A stretch of 12,413 nt of DNA, from positions 1 to 12,413 of the forward strand of contig CAZYBT010000078.1 in the NCBI GenBank assembly GCA_964645755.1. The letters are read 5' to 3'. This DNA comes from VMCP01 sp964645755 (GTDB lineage Bacteria > Bacteroidota > Bacteroidia > NS11-12g > UBA955). Both the position numbers and the translations under genes were made by a program. The notes beneath the pieces are model-generated. The model was not told the origin of the DNA. It did no database searches and saw only the letters and a list, made by a program, of their open reading frames with translations. Positions 1 through 4,446 of this stretch are shown here, one piece after another (within the stretch, counting starts at the first letter, position 1; the number at the start of each line of letters is the position of its first letter).

Positions 1-1
1 A

Positions 2-154
2 AGTAAAAAACACGGTATGGAAATGTTTCAAAAAGGGGATACTGCGCATATTGAAGCAATGAATGAAATGCAAATGTTGATGAAAGAACCATCAGACTTT
101 GCAAAATGGTTTGAAAGCAAAAAGGAGGAATTTAATAATCTAAACGATATTTAA
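2..154 (+). CDS. C-terminal fragment of an unrecognised protein (truncated by window edge)
   Basis: An open frame enters from the left edge and runs 50 residues to a TAA at 152-154. The fragment is charged and probably helical. It is rich in Met, Lys and Glu, with a segment FAKWFESKKEEF near its end. No catalytic motif or membrane segment is visible and I do not recognise the family. Support for a real gene comes from the uninterrupted frame and from a strong intrinsic terminator about 70 bases after the stop (226-253). The start lies outside the window, so length and function cannot be judged. Confidence 0.55.
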   Translation, partial: SKKHGMEMFQKGDTAHIEAMNEMQMLMKEPSDFAKWFESKKEEFNNLNDI

Positions 155-225
155 CCCTTCAATTTCCTAATAGTCACGTACTCAATCATCAGGAAATAGC
201 TGCAACTTTCGTCAATAAGGGGAGC

Positions 226-260
226 AAAAGCCTCACAGCAATGTGGGGCTTTTATTTTTA
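226..260 (+). terminator. Intrinsic terminator after the left-edge gene
   Basis: AAAAGCCTCAC (226-236) pairs with GTGGGGCTTTT (243-253). This gives an 11-bp stem with one G-U pair and a 6-base loop, followed by a T-rich tail (TATTTTTA). It is the clearest Rho-independent terminator in the window and would end the transcript of the gene stopping at 154. The rest of 155-474 holds no gene that I can see. It is AT-rich, with a small inverted repeat at 356-373 and no convincing promoter match. Confidence 0.8.
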
Positions 261-355
261 CAAAGCACTGTAAATTTTGCTCATTCGAATTATAACTGAA
301 TTCTCAAGCAAAAAAGAACCAACTCGCAGTTTTTTTAATTGTTTCATGATTTACC

Positions 356-373
356 TAGTTATTTTTTTAACTA
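356..373. repeat. Small inverted repeat with T6 loop
   Basis: TAGTTA (356-361), six T, then TAACTA (368-373) form a perfect 6-bp inverted repeat about 100 bases before the propeller gene. The same layout (arms around six A or T) recurs upstream of the LytTR gene (11048-11069). In DNA this AT-rich it may be chance. No function can be assigned. Confidence 0.3.
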
Positions 374-474
374 ATGAAAATATCCAATGCCCGTTCTAAT
401 TCTTTTGATAAATATAAGAATTTCAACAACATTGATTGTCATATCTAAAATAAAATCTTAAATTGCAGATAAAT

Positions 475-1083
475 ATGAAAAGAAAAATAAGAATTTTATT
501 GTTTGCTTTTTTAATCATTAGCGATATATGGGGACAAGAAATAAAGAATATTGAACGATATGAAATACCACATGAACCTATCTCGCGTGTGGAGCAAGTT
601 ATTCAAAATCAGTCTGGTAAAATTATTCTTTTTAAACGGGCACCGAGAGAAAATGGAATGTTGAAGTATGAGTTTGTATTGCTTCGAAGTAGTTTATCAG
701 AGGAATCAACACAAGAGTTTTTAATTGACAAAAAATACTCAATTTTTGCAAAAATTCAAGAAGGAGATAAATTTTATGTCTTGTTCATGAAGGGCAAAAG
801 CAATCCGGATTTCAATATCTGCATTTATGATTTCAAAGACAATTCTGTAAAATTGGTAGAAGGCAAACTTCCTGAAAAATTTAAGGCTAATGTATTGGAC
901 CAAGAAATGGATTTTGAAAACTACACCAATGCAATAATTGCTGGCAAACACATTGTAATACCGGGTGAACTCAATTCGATCTCGAGTGTCGTATCAGTTG
1001 ATTTAGAAACTGGGAAAAGTAAAAAATGTCAATTGGTTTTGAATAACGACAAGCCAAGTGCCACTGTTTTAAATCTATTATGA
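475..1083 (+). CDS. Split propeller gene, piece 1 (signal peptide and first blades)
   Basis: This piece has 202 residues from the ATG at 475 to the TGA at 1081-1083. It carries the signal peptide (residues 1-21) and beta-rich sequence with segments such as NICIYDFKDN and VVSVDLETGK, typical of propeller blades. The frame ends just after a T TTA AAT heptamer at 1068-1074. The stop overlaps the ATG of the next piece as ATGA (1080-1083). If translated alone, it would be a truncated exported protein. Confidence 0.6.
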   Translation: MKRKIRILLFAFLIISDIWGQEIKNIERYEIPHEPISRVEQVIQNQSGKIILFKRAPRENGMLKYEFVLLRSSLSEESTQEFLIDKKYSIFAKIQEGDKFYVLFMKGKSNPDFNICIYDFKDNSVKLVEGKLPEKFKANVLDQEMDFENYTNAIIAGKHIVIPGELNSISSVVSVDLETGKSKKCQLVLNNDKPSATVLNLL

Positions 1084-1382
1084 GAATTGGTTCTTCGAAT
1101 GAATTTGGATGTTTAGTCTTTTCAAAATATCATAATTCAAATATCGTATTTATTCTTTCGGAAGAGGCAAAAATAACACAAACTATAAAAGTTAATATTG
1201 AAAAGAAATTTCAACTTCTCACATGCACAGGAACAAAAAATTCAGATAAATATTTTTTTAGTGGGACATTTACCACAAGTTGGTTGCAAACAGTATCTGA
1301 AGGCATTTTCATGATTACAACGCAGGGTGACAAATGTTTGAAGTCTGAAACACACAATTTTTTACTATCAATGGCTTTATAG
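1080..1382 (+). CDS. Split propeller gene, piece 2 (middle part)
   Basis: This is the middle 100 residues in the -1 frame relative to piece 1. The frame is open from 1047, so the ATG at 1080 need not be a true start. The sequence continues the blade-like pattern (GCLVFSKYHNSNIVFIL, GIFMITTQGD). It has no signal peptide of its own, and so is unlikely to be an independent gene. The frame ends at a TAG (1380-1382), 16 bases after a T TTT TTA heptamer (1358-1364). Confidence 0.5.
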   Translation: MRIGSSNEFGCLVFSKYHNSNIVFILSEEAKITQTIKVNIEKKFQLLTCTGTKNSDKYFFSGTFTTSWLQTVSEGIFMITTQGDKCLKSETHNFLLSMAL

Positions 1383-1399
1383 ACAATTTAGATGAACAT

Positions 1400-1933
1400 G
1401 TGAGATCTGGGATGAAATTGATTGCCAAAAGTGGAAAAGAATTTTACAGAGGAGAAAATTTAGTTTTAACTTCCATTACAAGTGTAAACAACAATGAAAT
1501 ATATGTTGTTGGAGAATCCTACCATAGTGTTTCTGAAGGTTATTTTTTTCATCACCGAAATGTAATGATTTTCAAATTTGACAGTCTAGGAAATAAAATT
1601 TGGGAAAAATTGGTGCCAACTTTTTTTACTGGCAGAGAAAGAAAGAACTGTGTAAGTGTTCGAATTGATGACAAATCAGTTGAAGTTTTTGCTCAGAGCA
1701 TGAGTAAAGTCATCCACAATAAATATAATAGTGAAGGAACTAAGATTTTTGAAACCATCAATGAAAACAGTTCAATAACCCTAATAGATCAAGATAACGT
1801 TGAGCAATATAGTTCAGATCACGACAATGAATTTTGGTATGGTAATTTTTACATGAGTTACGGAAAAGAAATAAAAATGGGTTCATCGGGTAGGCAAACA
1901 GTTTTTTACATCAATAAATTTGAAGTAAAATAA
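1400..1933 (+). CDS. Split propeller gene, piece 3 (C-terminal blades)
   Basis: This is the last third, again in the -1 frame relative to piece 2. The frame is open from 1349. The GTG at 1400 and the ATG at 1412 are only formal starts, because sensible protein sequence (TINGFIDNLDEH) continues upstream of both. Blade-like segments include NEIYVVGESY and MIFKFDSLGNKIWEK. It ends at YINKFEVK with no sorting domain and no membrane anchor. Confidence 0.55.
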   Translation: MRSGMKLIAKSGKEFYRGENLVLTSITSVNNNEIYVVGESYHSVSEGYFFHHRNVMIFKFDSLGNKIWEKLVPTFFTGRERKNCVSVRIDDKSVEVFAQSMSKVIHNKYNSEGTKIFETINENSSITLIDQDNVEQYSSDHDNEFWYGNFYMSYGKEIKMGSSGRQTVFYINKFEVK

Positions 1934-1947
1934 CTTCAACCCAAAAT

Positions 1948-1980
1948 CATATGTTCTCACTTTATAAGTGAATTCATATG
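1948..1980. repeat. Imperfect 33-bp palindrome downstream of the split gene
   Basis: CATATG (1948-1953) pairs with CATATG (1975-1980), and TCACTT (1957-1962) with AAGTGA (1966-1971). A 3x3 mismatch loop separates the two stems and the apex is TAT. It lies between the end of the split gene (1933) and the convergent GNAT gene (2083). There is no strong T-tract on the plus strand. On the minus strand the hairpin is followed by ATTTTG, so it could weakly end GNAT transcripts. The remainder of 1934-2082 is AT-rich and shows nothing else. Confidence 0.4.
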
Positions 1981-2082
1981 AAAATGATTTGTATTACTCT
2001 GAAAAACAATAAAGATTTGACAAAAGCCAATGATATATCGGGTATATAATTTTTTAAATTTTGTAAATGAAATCAGTAAGCA

Positions 2083-2598
2083 TCACAACTCTCTCACAAA
2101 CCAATAATCGGTTTGAGGAGTCGTTCCCAATGGAAAATCGTTCTTTGCACCAGAATTGGCAAATCCATGCTTCTCATAAAAACCCCTCGCTCTGAAATTA
2201 TATTCCCAAACTGATAAATACATCTTCTCATAACTGCGATTGCGAGCAAATTCTATTGCAAAATCCATCAATGAATTGGCAATGCCCTGTCCATGATATT
2301 CCTGCAATACATACAATCTGACCAATTCTATACACCGATTTCCCTTCATAGAATCTATTGGACAATCATGTTTGGCATTGATACGCATATACCCTTTTAC
2401 AACTCCCTCGTCCTCCAAAAAATAAAAATAATCTTCCTCATCACTGAGCTCAGATTCAATTTGAACCGTATTGAAAAAAGTTTCTAAAACTCCCCTCATG
2501 TCTTCTTTGGTACAAGTGTTTCCAAATGTATCTCTGAATGTCTTCTCCCCTATCTCTTGTAACAATTTTATGTCGTTCAAATTTGCCCTACGTATCAT
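2083..2598 (-). CDS. GNAT family N-acetyltransferase
   Basis: A 171-residue protein with the single-domain GNAT fold, transferring an acetyl group from acetyl-CoA to an unidentified amine. Visible features are the opening MIRRANLNDIKLL, beta-4 plus motif A with the acetyl-CoA loop QEYHGQGIA (residues 99-107; consensus Q/RxxGxG/A), and motif B with LSVWEYNFRARGFYEKHGF (about 128-146), resembling PaiA/YvbK-like members. The start at 2598 is preferred over an upstream ATG at 2631. It opens with the usual GNAT N-terminus, and a near-consensus promoter (TTTG-N17-TATCTTTG, 2632-2604) lies inside the longer version. The substrate cannot be told from sequence. It is divergent from the DUF3291-like gene. 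Confidence 0.9.
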   Translation of the reverse strand: MIRRANLNDIKLLQEIGEKTFRDTFGNTCTKEDMRGVLETFFNTVQIESELSDEEDYFYFLEDEGVVKGYMRINAKHDCPIDSMKGNRCIELVRLYVLQEYHGQGIANSLMDFAIEFARNRSYEKMYLSVWEYNFRARGFYEKHGFANSGAKNDFPLGTTPQTDYWFVREL

Positions 2599-2603
2599 TA
2601 AAA

Positions 2604-2632
2604 CAAAGATATTACATTTTTTAATCGACAAA
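2604..2632 (-). promoter_or_regulatory. Bacteroidota-type promoter for the GNAT gene
   Basis: On the minus strand TTTG (2632-2629), a 17-bp spacer and TATCTTTG (2611-2604) match the -33/-7 consensus TTTG / TAnnTTTG. Only five bases separate the -7 box from the ATG at 2598. Transcription would therefore start at or next to the start codon, suggesting a leaderless message. This also decides the start codon of the gene. Confidence 0.7.
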
Positions 2633-2658
2633 CTGAATTTCTGAAGGATCCACCCTCA

Positions 2659-2666
2659 TATCTTTG
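2659..2666 (+). promoter_or_regulatory. -7 promoter box for the DUF3291-like gene
   Basis: TATCTTTG fits TAnnTTTG perfectly and lies 19 bases before the ATG at 2686. It is back to back with the GNAT promoter, and the -7 boxes face away from each other across about 47 bp. The -33 region is poor (TTTCTG at 2638-2643, spacer about 15 bp). Confidence 0.55.
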
Positions 2667-2685
2667 CAAACTGAACTAAATTCAC

Positions 2686-3018
2686 ATGTATATATCAATC
2701 ACAGGATTAAAACCAAAAGGTATTTTAGGATATATTAAATTTTGGCGACTCGCGATACCTTCTTTCAGCCAAGCTAAAAATGCAAAAGGAAATAAATTCT
2801 GCGAAGTAAATAAGATACAGCAGTTTCAATGTACGCTCACTGCCTGGGAAAACAAAGAAGACATGTTGGTTTTTATGAGGAATGGAACCCACTTAAAAGC
2901 CATGAAATCATTTCATAAAATTGCAACTGGTAGCACCTTTGGATATGAATCAGATATTGTTCCAAGCTGGGAAGAAGCCTTCAAATTACTTCAAGAAAAA
3001 GGCAAAATCTATTCCTAA
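2686..3018 (+). CDS. DUF3291 / antibiotic-biosynthesis-monooxygenase-like protein
   Basis: A 110-residue cytosolic protein that resembles the DUF3291 (spheroidene-monooxygenase-like) branch of the dimeric alpha/beta-barrel fold. Diagnostic parts are the middle strand FQCTLTAWENKEDMLVFM (about 47-64, with W54), then GTHLKAMKSF (67-76), where a His (H69) precedes a helix, and a tail with SWEEAFKLL. Members of this fold bind small hydrophobic molecules or heme, and some are monooxygenases. No substrate can be inferred here. The start follows from the -7 box at 2659-2666. The next gene downstream (3092) points the same way after a 73-base gap with its own possible -7 box. Confidence 0.75.
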   Translation: MYISITGLKPKGILGYIKFWRLAIPSFSQAKNAKGNKFCEVNKIQQFQCTLTAWENKEDMLVFMRNGTHLKAMKSFHKIATGSTFGYESDIVPSWEEAFKLLQEKGKIYS

Positions 3019-3076
3019 TACTTGATTCATGACTTAAAAATGATAACCATATTTTTTTAATCGACCATGTATTTAT

Positions 3077-3084
3077 CATCTTTG
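3077..3084 (+). promoter_or_regulatory. Possible -7 box for the VOC gene
   Basis: CATCTTTG matches TAnnTTTG except for the first base and ends 7 bases before the ATG at 3092. No TTTG is visible at the expected -33 distance. If used, the 5' leader would be very short or absent, as for several neighbours. Confidence 0.35.
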
Positions 3085-3091
3085 TAGCATC

Positions 3092-3496
3092 ATGTCGAAA
3101 CAAATATTTATCAATTTGGCAGTGAGCAACTTACAAAAATCGGCTGATTTTTATGCTGCTCTTGGCTTTACAATGAATCCGCAATTTTCAGATGATACAG
3201 CCAAATGTATGATCTGGAGTGAACACATCTACGTCATGCTTCTGAACCACGAAAAATTTCAAAGCTTCACAGCAAAACCTATTGCCGATACCAAAAGCAA
3301 TGTTGCAGGTTTGTTTTCACTTTCCTTAGCAAGCAACCAAGATGTTGACACAACCATGCAAAATGGATTAAACGCCGGCGGAATAGAACCAAACGAACCA
3401 CGCGATTTAGGGTTTATGTATCAACGCACAATCGAAGATTTTGATGGACACACTTGGGAAATATTCTTTATGGACATGTCTCAATTTCCTGGTTAA
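3092..3496 (+). CDS. VOC family protein (glyoxalase / bleomycin-resistance / extradiol-dioxygenase fold)
   Basis: A 134-residue protein with the paired beta-alpha-beta-beta-beta modules of the vicinal oxygen chelate superfamily. The first module opens with IFINLAVSNLQKSADFYAAL (5-24), followed by GF and ICWSEHIYVMLL-like strands (residues 40-51). The second module ends with the family motif DFDGHTWEIFFMD (117-129), where H120 and E123 sit at positions often used as metal ligands. It looks like the many uncharacterised small glyoxalase-like proteins in soil and aquatic Bacteroidota. Its activity (isomerase, dioxygenase, or binding of a small molecule) cannot be told. It is convergent with the SRPBCC gene, with 10 bases between the stop codons. 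Confidence 0.88.
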   Translation: MSKQIFINLAVSNLQKSADFYAALGFTMNPQFSDDTAKCMIWSEHIYVMLLNHEKFQSFTAKPIADTKSNVAGLFSLSLASNQDVDTTMQNGLNAGGIEPNEPRDLGFMYQRTIEDFDGHTWEIFFMDMSQFPG

Positions 3497-3506
3497 TTCC
3501 AGATAA

Positions 3507-3923
3507 TCAAACCAACCCCTCTGTATATTTCTTGAAATTATTCAAGATCATTTGCCAACCCATTTGTTGCATTTCAAGTGGGTTTTCATTTTCGGGATCA
3601 AATCTCTCTGTAACCTTGGTTCCTCCATCAGCTTCCTCAAATTCGACATGGATTACCCGACCATCCGACAAATGATAGGTAAACCCTTTCATTACTGTCA
3701 CTTCGTCATAAATACCTGTAAAATCAAATTCAAATGAGCCATCCTTGGCCGCCATCATGAAATGAAATTCCCCTCCAACAATCAAATTATTGGTCGCGGA
3801 AGGACAATGCCAATCATCACTAGCATGGTTCCATTGCATTACATGATTTGAATCAGTAAATGTTTCCCAAACTTTCGCGAGTGGCTGTTCTACCAACACT
3901 TCAACAACAATTTTTTCTCCCAT
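3507..3923 (-). CDS. SRPBCC / AHSA1 domain protein
   Basis: A 138-residue protein covering the whole START-like ligand-binding domain of the AHSA1 (activator of Hsp90 ATPase-like) family. Visible hallmarks are the opening strand IVVEVLVEQPLAKVWETFTD (about 5-24), W31 in MQWNHASDDWHC, the loop GGEFHF (50-55), a central beta-sheet (FDFTGIYDEV, 67-76; HVEFEEADGGTKVTERF, about 92-108), and a C-terminal helix QQMGWQMILNNFKKY (119-133) that closes the cavity. Family members bind hydrophobic ligands. This one has no assigned substrate. The ATG at 3923 lies 4 bases from a possible -7 box. It is divergent from the membrane protein gene at 4003. Confidence 0.9.
   Translation of the reverse strand: MGEKIVVEVLVEQPLAKVWETFTDSNHVMQWNHASDDWHCPSATNNLIVGGEFHFMMAAKDGSFEFDFTGIYDEVTVMKGFTYHLSDGRVIHVEFEEADGGTKVTERFDPENENPLEMQQMGWQMILNNFKKYTEGLV
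3557..3592 (+). terminator. Terminator of the VOC gene inside the antisense SRPBCC gene
   Basis: AACCCATTTG (3557-3566) pairs with CAAGTGGGTT (3575-3584). The stem is 10 bp with one T-G wobble, the loop is 8 bases, and the tail TTCATTTTC follows. It acts on the plus strand 61 bases after the VOC stop codon, within the 3' coding end of the convergent SRPBCC gene. On the minus strand these bases encode NPLEMQQMGW. Confidence 0.5.
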
Positions 3924-3927
3924 GTGT

Positions 3928-3935
3928 CAAATCAA
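3928..3935 (-). promoter_or_regulatory. Possible -7 box for the SRPBCC gene
   Basis: On the minus strand TTGATTTG matches TAnnTTTG at all but one base and ends 4 bases before the ATG at 3923. A TTTG-like element lies too close (spacer about 12 bp), so the -33 box is uncertain. The position would imply a leaderless transcript. Confidence 0.35.
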
Positions 3936-3990
3936 CAACATTTTTTACAAAATTCCATCATTCCAGACCATAATTTGAACCTTTCATGAC

Positions 3991-3998
3991 TATTTTCG
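3991..3998 (+). promoter_or_regulatory. Possible -7 box for the membrane protein gene
   Basis: TATTTTCG differs from TAnnTTTG at one base and ends 4 bases before the GTG at 4003. No well-spaced -33 element was found. It supports GTG 4003 as the start and again suggests a very short leader. Confidence 0.35.
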
Positions 3999-4002
3999 AA
4001 CC

Positions 4003-4431
4003 GTGAACTTCAATCATCCCATTCTCCGAAATGCCATGGGCATCATCACCGGAATCCTCATCGGTGGTTCTGTAAACATGGCCATCATTATGTCGAGCAG
4101 CGCCATCATCCCTCCGCCTACAGGAGCAAATCTAACAACGGAAGCCGGATTGATTGCAGCAATGCCCTTGATGAAACCAATTCATTTTCTAATGCCATTT
4201 TTGGCACATGCTTTTGGAACATTCGTTGGAGCGCTAATTGCCTCTCTTATCGCAAAATCTAAACAGTTTATTTTATCGATGGTTATTGGACTTCAGTTTT
4301 TTATAGGTGGAGCAATGATGGTTTACCAATTACCCTCTCCTTTATGGTTTAACATCACGGACCTTGTTGGTGCCTATTTCCCCTTTGCCCTATTTGGATA
4401 TTGGATGTCTAACCAACTCAAAAATCGATAA
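4003..4431 (+). CDS. Small four-helix membrane protein of unknown function
   Basis: A 142-residue integral membrane protein starting at a GTG. Four hydrophobic segments are seen at about 11-33, 61-84, 88-108 and 116-136. Between helices 1 and 2 is the loop IIPPPTGANL with three prolines (37-39). Helix 2 carries HAFGTFVGA (H69, G72, T73). Helix 3 ends with GGAMM and is followed by QLPSPLWFNITDLVGAY (109-125). From memory, this combination of PPP-G loop, H-x-x-G-T and LPxPxWF...DL recurs in uncharacterised Bacteroidota membrane proteins, but I cannot name a family. There is no signal peptide beyond helix 1, and no transporter signature. Its stop is 2 bases from the stop of the convergent glycosyltransferase gene. 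Confidence 0.8.
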   Translation: MNFNHPILRNAMGIITGILIGGSVNMAIIMSSSAIIPPPTGANLTTEAGLIAAMPLMKPIHFLMPFLAHAFGTFVGALIASLIAKSKQFILSMVIGLQFFIGGAMMVYQLPSPLWFNITDLVGAYFPFALFGYWMSNQLKNR

Positions 4432-4446
4432 CATTACTTCAATCGA
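4420..4446 (-). terminator. Weak minus-strand terminator at the glycosyltransferase stop
   Basis: Read on the minus strand, TCGAT and ATCGA (complement of 4442-4446 and 4425-4429) form a 5-bp stem around a 12-base loop that contains the stop codon. TTTTTGAG follows. The stem is short and AT-rich, so this is tentative. It would end the operon that finishes at 4434. Confidence 0.25.

Larger units (their letters stand above)
475..1933 (+). pseudogene. Secreted beta-propeller-like protein, split by two -1 frame changes
   Basis: Three consecutive open frames read as one protein of about 486 residues if two -1 shifts are allowed. The ATG at 475 gives a classical signal peptide of about 21 residues (basic start, hydrophobic core, WGQ end), so I prefer it to the TTG at 463. 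The rest shows repeated beta-rich blades typical of secreted Bacteroidota propeller proteins, for example FKFDSLGNKIWEK in the last third. No C-terminal sorting domain is evident. The breaks lie between 1047-1083 and 1349-1382, and each contains a T homopolymer (1067-1070 and 1358-1363). Joining there restores continuous sequence (TVLN-SIMRIG and ETHNF-TINGF). Single-base losses in homopolymers, in the genome or the assembly, explain this most simply. Programmed frameshifting is the alternative. The function is unknown. Confidence 0.7.

Noticed and set aside
162..197. ATTTCCT / AGGAAAT inverted repeat
   Set aside because: Seven bp around a 22-base loop with no T-run. A much better terminator follows at 226-253.
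463..474. TTG start four codons before the ATG at 475
   Set aside because: The ATG directly precedes the signal peptide and no ribosome-binding signal favours the TTG.
739..951. Antisense and out-of-frame open frames of 60-120 codons (also at 2293-2487, 3454-3675, 3552-3737, 5395-5583, 5667-5900, 6040-6240, 6241-6612, 6855-7037, 10988-11179)
   Set aside because: All lie within or overlap well-supported genes on another frame, show no domain, and have compositions expected of shadow frames.
2023..2066. AT-rich TATAT-type hairpin with T-run before the GNAT stop
   Set aside because: The stem is about 5 A/T pairs and too weak to call a terminator.
2599..2631. Longer GNAT start at 2631
   Set aside because: It includes the promoter boxes and lies upstream of the usual MIRRA-type GNAT N-terminus.
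3040..3079. ATGATAA / TTATCAT inverted repeat upstream of the VOC gene
   Set aside because: The arms are 26 bp apart and AT-rich, so chance is likely.
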